Shown here: one piece after another, positions 1 to 6,301 of the stretch
How positions within the stretch are numbered: the first letter of the stretch is position 1
Layout of the letters: every line of letters begins with the position of its first letter
Assembly: GCA_964569055.1 (NCBI GenBank)
Contig: CAZMSZ010000410.1
Coordinates: 1-6,414 of the forward strand
DNA: 6,414 nucleotides
Direction: 5' to 3'
Source of the DNA: JAWLGW01 sp964569055
GTDB taxonomy: Bacteria > Planctomycetota > J058
Notes under the pieces: generated by a model
The model's database searches: none
The model's input: the letters and a program-made list of their open reading frames with translations, nothing else
What the model was told of the DNA's origin: nothing
Position numbers and translations under genes: made by a program

Positions 1-71
1 TGATGGGCATGAGCCGCCCCCGGCATGATGGGCATGAGCCGCCCCTCGGCATGATGGGCATGAGCCGCCCC
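1..71. repeat. Short tandem repeat array, three 20-bp units, open at the left edge
   Basis: The unit TGATGGGCATGAGCCGCCCC occurs without a mismatch at 1-20, 26-45 and 52-71. The linkers are CGGCA (21-25) and TCGGCA (46-51), so the period is 25 to 26 bases. Each full unit with its linker holds two copies of GGCATGA nine bases apart. Because the first base of the window is the first base of a unit, the array probably continues to the left. It ends 80 bases before the protease start. A role (regulatory array, or remnant of a mobile repeat) cannot be told from the sequence. Confidence 0.85.
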
Positions 72-119
72 GCCGCCGGGCGGGGCGCGTGCGTCGCTCA
101 CACCTCCGCCGGTCGCGCG

Positions 120-125
120 TACCCT
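120..125 (+). promoter_or_regulatory. Possible -10 element (TACCCT) upstream of the HtrA-type protease
   Basis: TACCCT lies 25 bases before the ATG at 151. The same TANNCT pattern is found before the lipoprotein gene (TAGACT, 1366-1371) and, on the minus strand, before the helical-protein gene (TAGCCT, 3735-3730), at 31 to 38 bases from those starts. The repeated placement is the only support. I see no convincing -35 box at the usual distance. Confidence 0.3.
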
Positions 126-150
126 GGTCGGAGAGCCGCCCGGAGGGAGC

Positions 151-1305
<1,155 letters not shown>

Positions 1306-1365
1306 GGCGACTCGCGCCCGCCTCGCGCCCCTTGCCCAACCTCCCGCAATCGCCTCCCGCCCCCG

Positions 1366-1371
1366 TAGACT
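1366..1371 (+). promoter_or_regulatory. Possible -10 element (TAGACT) upstream of the lipoprotein gene
   Basis: TAGACT sits 31 bases before the ATG at 1403 and matches the TANNCT pattern seen before two other genes in this window. If real, the lipoprotein gene has its own promoter in the 97-base gap after the protease. A TTGCCC at 1332-1337 is too far away (28 bases) to be a standard -35 partner. Confidence 0.3.
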
Positions 1372-1388
1372 GCCGCGCCCGCGGGGGA

Positions 1389-1395
1389 AGGAGGT
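1389..1395 (+). promoter_or_regulatory. Ribosome binding site that fixes the lipoprotein start
   Basis: AGGAGGT is a full-strength Shine-Dalgarno sequence seven bases before the ATG at 1403. The in-frame GTG at 1394 lies inside this motif and so cannot be the start that it serves. Confidence 0.8.
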
Positions 1396-1402
1396 GCGCA
1401 CC

Positions 1403-2473
1403 ATGCGCTGGAGCTTCCTCGTCGTGTTCGCGCTGGCCGGCTGCGCCAGCGAGCGGTTCGAGTGGGAGCGGCCGACCGAGCCGGAGGACGGCGTGGCCGT
1501 GGAGGGGGTCGCCTGGCGCGACGTCCCCGTGCTCGACGCCAACCGCCCAGGCACCCTCCCCTATCTCCTCCCCGACGGAGAGGCGGGCGGGCCGGTCCGT
1601 CGTACGGTCTCCCTGCCGGAGGGCTGGAGCGAGGTCGAGCTGCAGGTCGCGGCCGCGGCGCTCGTGGACGGACCCGATCACGGCGCGATCGCGCGGTCGC
1701 TGAACGTGCGCGGGGACCTGGTCGAGGTGACGGGGCCGGCGCCGCGGGTCGACGTGCTGGCGCGGTTCGTGAGCGACCGCGCGCGCGCCTCGGGACGGCG
1801 CTACGAGCTGGTGGGCCGCGTGCTCGAGGTCCGCGAGCCGGCGCAGGCGCTCCCGCGGTTCACCGGGATCGAGATCCTGCGCGACGGAGCGGCGGCCGTG
1901 GTGCTCCCGCCCGGCGTGCGCTGGCCCCAGCGCGGCTCGGGCGAGCGGATCGACGGCTTCCGGCTGCAGGCGAGCGACGGGAGCCTGGTCCGGTTCGAGG
2001 AGGGCGAGCGGCTGCCGCTGCAGCGCAGTCTGTACTCGAGCGAGGAGGTCCGCCGCGGCGAGCTCGGGCCCGGCCCGCTCGACGGCGTGCGCGGCGCGAT
2101 CCGGGCGGCGCTGGGCAGCGGCCCCGACCCGGTGGGGGTGGTGGCGCTCGACGTCGTAGTCCAGTCCGGCTTCGTCCACGACGTGTGGGTCGAGGAGGAC
2201 CCGCCCGCCTCGTGGGAGGAGCGCCGGCCCGCCTCGGCCGTGCTGGTCACCCACCCCACCGCCAACGGGGAGGATCCCGTCCGCTGGCTCGAGCCGGTGC
2301 GCCCCGGCCCCACGCAGCGGCTGCCCGTGTTCGGCGCCGACCGCACCACCTTCGCGGGCCGGTTCGCGCTGCGGCCGGGCGAGACGCTGTGCCTGATGCG
2401 CCCCACGGGCGTGGGCGTGATGCGCGTGCTGCTGCTGCGCTGGAAGGACGGGCGCTCCAAGGCGGAGGGCTGA
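1403..2473 (+). CDS. Predicted lipoprotein of unknown function
   Basis: A 356-residue protein. The N-terminus MRWSFLVVFALAGC is a short type II signal peptide with lipobox ALAGC, so Cys14 should be lipidated after cleavage by signal peptidase II. The mature protein begins CASE, without an Asp at position +2. Only one further Cys is present, near the C-terminus. The rest has alternating hydrophobic and charged stretches typical of beta-rich soluble domains; no membrane segment and no catalytic motif is visible, and I do not recognise the family. ATG 1403 is preferred over GTG 1394 because AGGAGGT overlaps the latter. It follows the HtrA-type protease by 97 bases on the same strand, so both may act in the envelope, but a functional link is inference. 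Its TGA lies one base from the stop of the convergent minus-strand gene. Confidence 0.85.
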   Translation: MRWSFLVVFALAGCASERFEWERPTEPEDGVAVEGVAWRDVPVLDANRPGTLPYLLPDGEAGGPVRRTVSLPEGWSEVELQVAAAALVDGPDHGAIARSLNVRGDLVEVTGPAPRVDVLARFVSDRARASGRRYELVGRVLEVREPAQALPRFTGIEILRDGAAAVVLPPGVRWPQRGSGERIDGFRLQASDGSLVRFEEGERLPLQRSLYSSEEVRRGELGPGPLDGVRGAIRAALGSGPDPVGVVALDVVVQSGFVHDVWVEEDPPASWEERRPASAVLVTHPTANGEDPVRWLEPVRPGPTQRLPVFGADRTTFAGRFALRPGETLCLMRPTGVGVMRVLLLRWKDGRSKAEG

Positions 2474-2474
2474 C

Positions 2475-2948
2475 TCACTCCTCCTCGTCGATCGGGTAGC
2501 GCCACACCCACATCCCGCCCATGACTCCGAGCACCAGGAACGCCACCGTGATCGGGTCGTGCTCGAGCTGGTGCTTGGCGAGCACGTCCCAGGGCGGGAG
2601 CGAGACCTCGGGCTCGAGGCGGCGCCAGAGCGCCGCCACGAGCGCGGTCTCGGCCACGAGCAAGCCCCCGATCGTGGCGGTCGTCGCGATCGCCTGGTAG
2701 CGGAGGCCGCGCCCGCCCGAGAAGTGGACCAGCGCGCCGCTCACCAGGCCACCGTAGAGGAGCCCGAACCAGCTCGTCTGCAGCCCGAGGCCGAGCGCGA
2801 GCGCGACCCACACGAACGCGAGCGCCCCGGCCGCGCCGAAGGCCGCCAGGGTCGCCCGCGAGACGGAGCCGAGCTCGGCGCCGCAGGCCACGCAGTCGCC
2901 GCTCTGGGTGTTGGTCGCCGCACAGGCGGAGCAGGTGTAGAGGGCCAC
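2475..2948 (-). CDS. Zinc-ribbon membrane protein of unknown function
   Basis: A 157-residue protein starting at GTG 2948. It begins with a rubredoxin-like zinc ribbon: CSAC (Cys6, Cys9) and CVAC (Cys19, Cys22), expected to bind one metal ion. Hydrophobic stretches follow at about 32-56, 60-76, 86-107 and 133-149, giving four likely membrane segments, with a short soluble piece (about 109-131) before the last one and an acidic tail ending DEEE. The loop GGRGLRYQ (78-85) between segments two and three recalls a recurring motif in hypothetical membrane proteins of myxobacteria and planctomycetes; that is memory, not a search. The start is supported by GGAGGAGGT (2960-2952) three bases upstream, a tight spacing. 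It is the last gene of the minus-strand cluster, 56 bases after the helical-protein gene. No enzyme function is apparent. Confidence 0.85.
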   Translation of the reverse strand: MALYTCSACAATNTQSGDCVACGAELGSVSRATLAAFGAAGALAFVWVALALGLGLQTSWFGLLYGGLVSGALVHFSGGRGLRYQAIATTATIGGLLVAETALVAALWRRLEPEVSLPPWDVLAKHQLEHDPITVAFLVLGVMGGMWVWRYPIDEEE

Positions 2949-3004
2949 GCGACCTCCTCCCAGGCCGGAGTCTGGCCCCGGCCCGGTGGCTCGGCAACCC
3001 GGCC

Positions 3005-3691
3005 TCACCTGCGCGGGGCGAGGGGGTCGGCGAGGCCGAGCGCCCAGGGGACGACCTCGCGCGCGAGCGCGGCCCGGACGCGCGCGGCCGGGTCGGGGTA
3101 GAGGAGGTCCTCGGCCGCGCGCGTGGCGGGGCCGCATTCGCCGTCGGCCGCGAGCAGCAGCGCGCGCACGGCGTCGAGCGCCGCGCGGCCGCGGACCGAC
3201 GAGGTCCGCAGCAGGATCACCTCGGCCGCCTCCCCACGTGCGCGCCGCAGCGCCTCCGCGCGCGCCGCGTCCTCGGGCGCGAGCAGCCAGCCCTCGAGTG
3301 CGCGCACCAGCTCGCCGGGCCGCGGGTCGATGCGCGGGCGGCCGCGCGCGGTCACGGCGCGCCAGCGTGGGGCGAGGTAGGCGCTGTGGCGCTCCCACTC
3401 GGGCAGGGCCAGGCGCACCACCGCGAGCCCCGCGCGGCGGGCGGCGGCCAGGCCGTAGCTCGCCACGCCCTCCACCCAGCGCGCGAGCGGCTCGCCCGCC
3501 GCGCTCGGGGGCGATGTCGCCTCGGGCGCGAGCGCGCGCGCGCTCGGGTCGCCGAGGTGCGCCGCCAACGCGAGCCGCTCGGGCGCGAGCCGGCCCGCGC
3601 GCAGGGCAGCGCGCAGGAAGGCCTCGCCGTCCTGCGCGCTCCCCGAGCGCACCCACCGTCGCTCCAGCTCGCGCAGCAAGGCGTCGCTCAC
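3005..3691 (-). CDS. Helical soluble protein of unknown function
   Basis: A 228-residue protein from the GTG at 3691, almost wholly Ala/Leu/Arg/Glu-rich helices with no membrane segment and no catalytic motif. The opening SDALLRELERRW, followed by RAGRLAPERLALAAHLGDPSARAL (split here about residues 31-54), resembles a group of hypothetical myxobacterial and planctomycetal proteins I know only as unnamed helical proteins. A second landmark is the LALPEWER stretch. I chose GTG 3691 because GGGAG (3702-3698) lies six bases upstream and because codon use changes there: the open frame continues up to an ATG at 3841, but that part is Arg/Ser-rich and uses many codons ending in A or T, unlike its neighbours. 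ATG 3841 would give 278 residues and overlap the upstream stop as ATGA; GTG 3709 is a third option. The frame is certain, the start is not. Confidence 0.78.
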   Translation of the reverse strand: MSDALLRELERRWVRSGSAQDGEAFLRAALRAGRLAPERLALAAHLGDPSARALAPEATSPPSAAGEPLARWVEGVASYGLAAARRAGLAVVRLALPEWERHSAYLAPRWRAVTARGRPRIDPRPGELVRALEGWLLAPEDAARAEALRRARGEAAEVILLRTSSVRGRAALDAVRALLLAADGECGPATRAAEDLLYPDPAARVRAALAREVVPWALGLADPLAPRR

Positions 3692-3697
3692 CGAGGG

Positions 3698-3702
3698 CTC
3701 CC
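3698..3702 (-). promoter_or_regulatory. Ribosome binding site favouring the GTG 3691 start
   Basis: On the minus strand GGGAG stands six bases before the GTG at 3691. No comparable motif precedes the alternative GTG at 3709. Confidence 0.4.
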
Positions 3703-3729
3703 AAGGCACGGCGTCGTGCCCGCGCCATG

Positions 3730-3735
3730 AGGCTA
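3730..3735 (-). promoter_or_regulatory. Possible -10 element (TAGCCT) before the helical-protein gene
   Basis: Minus-strand TAGCCT is 38 bases before the GTG at 3691 and fits the TANNCT pattern of the two plus-strand genes. The plus strand reads TACCCT at 3734-3739, overlapping it in the opposite sense. The stretch between about 3692 and 3837 otherwise holds only the doubtful N-terminal extension of the helical gene. Confidence 0.25.
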
Positions 3736-3837
3736 CCCTCTGCCCCCCGGAGGAGGACGCCCGTGCACCCGAGGAGCGTCGCCCCCCGCGTTCGCGCTCG
3801 ACTTCGTGGCGACGAGCCTGCCGGCGAGCAGCGCGGC

Positions 3838-4325
3838 TCATAGCGCCCGCGCCAGCACCCACACCGCGCCCAGGACGGCTGCGGCGAGGAGCGCGCCGTC
3901 GTCGCGGGGGCGGAGCAGGCGAGCCAGCAGCGCCGGCCGGCGCCGGTGCGCGACCCGCGGGCGGACGCGCCGGCTCGTCGGAGGCGGCAGCGCGGTGAGG
4001 TCGTCGGCGCGGCCCTGGCAGCCGAAGGTGGTGCAGCGCCCGTGCAGCGCGGCGCNNNNNNNNNNNNNNNNNNNNNNNNNNNNNNNNNNNNNNNNNNNNN
4101 NNNNNNNNNNNNNNNNNNNNNNNNNNNNNNNNNNNNNNNNNNNNNNNNNNNNNNNTCGTCGGCGCGGCCCTGGCAGCCGAAGGTGGTGCAGCGCCCGTGC
4201 AGCGCGGCGCAGTCGGGGTGGAGCGCGGTCTGGCAGCGCTCGCAGGTGCGCGTCGGGGCCTCGGGCTCGAGCGCCTCGCGGCAGTAGGGGCAGGTCACCG
4301 CGTGCGCGGTCGCGACGCCGCTCAC
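3838..4325 (-). CDS. Prokaryotic RING-finger-like protein with C-terminal membrane anchor, interrupted by assembly gap
   Basis: As printed, the gene is split by 100 N and a duplicated 55-base flank. Merging the two identical 55-base copies removes 155 bases and leaves 333 bases, a clean 110-codon frame plus TGA. The N-terminal half is a cross-brace-type zinc module: CPYC (Cys12, Cys15), CERC (Cys28, Cys31), HPDC (His36, Cys39), then Cys46 and Cys51 in CTTFGC. Spacing and the CPYC...HxxC...GC pattern match the prokaryotic RING finger family 1 (Prok-RING_1) as I remember it. Residues about 58-90 are Arg/Pro-rich. About 92-107 form one hydrophobic segment at the very end, suggesting a tail-anchored protein with the metal domain in the cytoplasm. 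The GTG start at 4325 overlaps the upstream stop as GTGA, so translation is probably coupled. Ubiquitin-ligase activity should not be assumed; a structural or protein-binding role is as likely. Confidence 0.8.
4001..4055. repeat. 55-bp sequence, left copy, abutting the N block
   Basis: Identical over all 55 bases to 4156-4210 and ending exactly at the first N. Both copies translate on the minus strand to the same part of the RING-like domain. This is best explained as unmerged overlapping contig ends. Confidence 0.95.
4056..4155. other. Scaffold gap of 100 N
   Basis: Exactly 100 N, the conventional filler for a gap of unknown length. The identical 55-base flanks indicate that little or nothing is truly missing. 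Confidence 0.98.
4156..4210. repeat. 55-bp sequence, right copy, abutting the N block
   Basis: Begins directly after the last N and is identical to 4001-4055. See the left copy for interpretation. Confidence 0.95.
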
Positions 4326-5938
4326 GCACGCACCCGCCGGCCGCCGGCGAGGACCGCCGCCCGCTCCGCCAGGTCGGCCTCCTCGGCCGCGCGACGACGC
4401 TCGCGGCGCAGCGCGAGCGCGGCTCCCGCGGGCAGCGCCGCGAACGCCAGCACGACCAGCGCCGCCCCGGGGCTGAGCACGCCGGCCGCCGCCCGGCTCG
4501 GCCCCGCCACGGCGACCGCGATCGCCGAGCGCGACAGGGCGACCTCGCCGTAGCGGCGGCCGAGCAGCAGGAGGCCCCCCGACGCGGTGACCGCCAGGAC
4601 CAGGTCGATCGCGCCGGGGATGCCCAGCGCGGCGCGCGCCAGCGGCGCGCCCAGGAGCAGCGCGAAGCCGAGCGTCGCCGCCCGCGGCAGCGGCTCGCCC
4701 GCGCCGCGGGGCACGCGCCAGCTCACGAGCACGGCCAGGAGCACCCCGACGCCGGTCACGAGGCGGAGCGCGCCCTCGAGGTCGGTCCACGTGAGGTGGA
4801 GGGCCAGCAGGAGCGCCGTCGCGGCCGCGGCCACCGCCCCGTCGCGCCGGCGCGCGAGCCCCAGCGCCGTGACGGTGCACGCCACCGCCAGCGCGTACAG
4901 CTCGGCCTCCCGCCCCGTCTCGCTCAGCTTCAACGGGAGGAGGGCGGCCACCAGCCCGAGCGCCCGCAGCGCGCGGCCGCGCCGGTCGGGCGCGAGCAGC
5001 GGGACCGCCAGCGCGCTCACGGCCAAGGTCGCCGCGAGCGAGGCCGGGTGCGACAGGGTGAGCAGGCGCCCCTGGAGGGTCTCCGCCCGGAACAGCGCCA
5101 CCAGCGCCAGCGCGCCCGCGGGCGCCAGCGCGATCCAGGTGGGCGTGCGGCGCCCCGCGGCGCGCCACAGGCTGGCGCCGATCGCCAGACCGACCAGCGC
5201 GAGCGGCAACAGCTCGAAGGCGGTCGCCGCCTCGCCCGCGAGCCACGAGGCGCTGAACAACAGGAGCGCGCAGCCCGCGGCCGTGAGGCAGCGCCACACC
5301 TGCGCCGGCGTGCGGCTCCGCAGCGGCCCCGTCTCGCCGCGCGCCCCGCGCCCGAGCGCGCTCAGGGCGAGCGGCGCCAGCAGCGCGGCCAGGCTCCACC
5401 AGGCGACCAGCCGCGCCACCCGCGAGCCCGCGTGGCTGAGCCCGTCCCCGGTGACGGCCGCCAGCCAGTAGGCGAACAGCGGGAAGGCCAGACAGGGGAG
5501 GGCGTACAGCACCGCGTCGTAGGCGCGCTCGCCCGCCGTGAACGCCAGGCCGACCCGACGCTGCACCGCCAAGGCCTTGCCGAGCATGAGCAGCCACACC
5601 GCGGCGCCGAGCGCGAGGGCCGATCCCGGGTGCCCGTCGGCCGCCAGCCCGATCACCAGGAACGGCGCCGCGAACCGGACCACCGCCCCAATGATCAGGA
5701 TCGAGGTGGTCTCGTACGCGATCCGCCGCGGCCAGAGCACGAGCAGCGCCGTCGCGAGCAGCGCCACCTCGTAGGCCTCGAGCACGCCGACCCCCCCGGC
5801 CGCGCCGGCCGGCGCGGGCGAGATCGTCCCGTCCTGCATGAGGAGCCGCAGCCCGACGAGCAACCCCAGCGCGGAGAGGGGAAAGGTCGGGTTGTAGTCG
5901 AAGGTCGCGCGCAACCAACCGCCCAGCCAACGCCCCAC
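4322..5938 (-). CDS. Large polytopic membrane protein of unknown function
   Basis: A 538-residue protein with a GTG start at 5938, preceded by GGGAGG (5949-5944) five bases away. After a short amphipathic N-terminus comes FDYNPTFPLSALGLL (residues 13-27), a motif I recall at the start of large hypothetical membrane proteins in myxobacteria and planctomycetes. From there to about residue 510 it is a near-continuous series of roughly 16 to 18 hydrophobic segments separated by short Arg-rich loops. The last 28 or so residues are a charged tail (RRERRRAAEEADLAERA), likely cytoplasmic. There is no large extracytoplasmic loop of the kind seen in PMT-type glycosyltransferases or O-antigen ligases, and no transporter signature I can name. 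Its TGA (4324-4322) overlaps the GTG of the RING-like gene, so the two are very probably co-translated and may form one membrane complex; the complex is inference. Confidence 0.85.
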   Translation of the reverse strand: MGRWLGGWLRATFDYNPTFPLSALGLLVGLRLLMQDGTISPAPAGAAGGVGVLEAYEVALLATALLVLWPRRIAYETTSILIIGAVVRFAAPFLVIGLAADGHPGSALALGAAVWLLMLGKALAVQRRVGLAFTAGERAYDAVLYALPCLAFPLFAYWLAAVTGDGLSHAGSRVARLVAWWSLAALLAPLALSALGRGARGETGPLRSRTPAQVWRCLTAAGCALLLFSASWLAGEAATAFELLPLALVGLAIGASLWRAAGRRTPTWIALAPAGALALVALFRAETLQGRLLTLSHPASLAATLAVSALAVPLLAPDRRGRALRALGLVAALLPLKLSETGREAELYALAVACTVTALGLARRRDGAVAAAATALLLALHLTWTDLEGALRLVTGVGVLLAVLVSWRVPRGAGEPLPRAATLGFALLLGAPLARAALGIPGAIDLVLAVTASGGLLLLGRRYGEVALSRSAIAVAVAGPSRAAAGVLSPGAALVVLAFAALPAGAALALRRERRRAAEEADLAERAAVLAGGRRVRA

Positions 5939-5943
5939 GTGCG

Positions 5944-5957
5944 CCTCCCTCGGGAGG
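5944..5957 (-). promoter_or_regulatory. Ribosome binding site within a 14-base palindrome
   Basis: The minus strand reads CCTCCCGAGGGAGG, a perfect inverted repeat with six-base arms. The GGGAGG arm is the Shine-Dalgarno sequence for the GTG at 5938. In RNA it could fold as CCTCC/GGAGG with a CGAG tetraloop and hide the ribosome binding site; as DNA it could be a protein site. It may also be chance in GC-rich sequence. Confidence 0.45.
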
Positions 5958-6000
5958 TGGTACGCGCCCAGGCGTCGGGTGGTTCAGGGGTGATTAGGAG

Positions 6001-6021
6001 TCGGAGTCGAAAGGCTGTCGC
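6001..6021 (+). repeat. Small copy of the composite repeat: two hexamers plus AGGCTGTCGC
   Basis: TCGGAG and TCGAAA (6001-6012) run directly into AGGCTGTCGC (6012-6021). This is the same order as in the larger array at 6114-6200, where the hexamers are followed by AGGCTATCGC. Confidence 0.6.
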
Positions 6022-6052
6022 CTCGCAAGGACGCGCGGATCTGCGACCCGAT

Positions 6053-6067
6053 CTCTGCGCCTCTGCG
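6053..6067 (+). repeat. CTCTGCG direct repeat
   Basis: CTCTGCG occurs at 6053-6059 and 6061-6067, a period of eight. On the other strand it reads as ACGCAGAGGCGCAGAGA (6068-6052), like a short repeat I remember as scattered between genes in several bacterial phyla. With only two units, chance remains possible. Confidence 0.4.
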
Positions 6068-6113
6068 TTCCCTTCTTGGCTCGGGCGAAGGAGTGAGACC
6101 GCAGGCGACAGCT

Positions 6114-6190
6114 TCGGACTCGGAGTCGGAATCGGAATCGGCTGCGGATTCGGAGTCAAAATCGGAATCGGAGTCGGAGTCGGAATCGGC
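6114..6190 (+). repeat. Degenerate TCGGAR hexamer array, about 13 units
   Basis: Starting at 6114 the sequence runs in strict six-base register: TCGGAC, TCGGAG, two TCGGAA, TCGGCT, GCGGAT, TCGGAG, TCAAAA, TCGGAA, two TCGGAG, TCGGAA and a final TCGGC. It is flanked by GCGACAGC (6106-6113) on the left and GCTATCGC (6193-6200) on the right, which are inverted copies of each other with one mismatch. Open frames through it (Gly-Val/Gly-Ile on one strand, Pro-Ile/Pro-Thr on the other) are by-products of the repeat. Confidence 0.9.
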
Positions 6191-6268
6191 AGGCTATCGC
6201 GAACGACTGCTTCGCGCGGGTGACGCCTAAGAGTGCCGGGTAAAGGGCAGGCGCAAGGAGGCTATCGC
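6191..6268 (+). repeat. AGGCTATCGC direct repeat
   Basis: AGGCTATCGC is found at 6191-6200 and again at 6259-6268. A variant, AGGCTGTCGC, is at 6012-6021, and an inverted copy (GCGACAGC) is at 6106-6113. Four related copies in about 260 bases point to one element family rather than chance. Confidence 0.65.
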
Positions 6269-6278
6269 CCTCGCAGTC

Positions 6279-6297
6279 GGCGCCCGGCGCCGGCGCC
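6279..6297 (-). terminator. GGCGCC cluster after a stop codon, possible hairpin
   Basis: GGCGCC occurs three times in 19 bases (6279-6284, 6286-6291, 6292-6297), starting four bases after the stop of the partial gene at the right edge. The outer copies can pair as a six-base stem with a seven-base loop. No T-run follows on the minus strand, so intrinsic termination is doubtful. Confidence 0.25.
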
Positions 6298-6301
6298 TGG
6301 G

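Larger units (their letters stand above)
5939..6301. other. Gene-free, repeat-rich intergenic region
   Basis: No credible gene lies in these 363 bases. Its base composition is visibly less GC-rich than the coding parts. It holds a palindrome over the ribosome binding site of the large membrane protein, hexamer repeats, several copies of an AGGCTRTCGC element, a perfect six-base-pair hairpin (CGCGAA 6198-6203 with TTCGCG 6211-6216, loop of seven) and a GGCGCC cluster. The promoter of the minus-strand cluster should lie here; TAATCA (5996-5991 on the minus strand) is the best -10 candidate but lacks a good -35 partner. Confidence 0.7.

Noticed and set aside
1..71. CRISPR array
   Set aside because: The linkers between the 20-base units are only 5 to 6 bases and nearly alike, so there are no spacers.
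3763..3843. Small plus-strand gene of 26 codons with GGAGGAGG upstream
   Set aside because: The apparent ribosome binding site is the complement of Ser codons in the open minus-strand frame, and the Arg-rich peptide has no recognisable features. The signal is kept only as part of the start-site question.
4001..4210. Genuine tandem duplication within the RING-like gene
   Set aside because: The copies end exactly at the N block on both sides, have no mismatch, and merging them restores the frame, which fits an assembly overlap better than biology.
2475..5930. A single 1151-residue minus-strand protein ending in the zinc-ribbon domain
   Set aside because: It runs through the N block and is out of frame with the large membrane protein. 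Only its last 157 codons are a real gene, with their own ribosome binding site and GTG at 2948.
3806..6223. Long open plus-strand frame of 805 codons through the gap and the membrane-protein gene
   Set aside because: It is antisense to the membrane protein and RING-like genes, reads as Arg/Gln/Glu-rich low complexity, and exists only because the opposite strand has G/C-ending codons.
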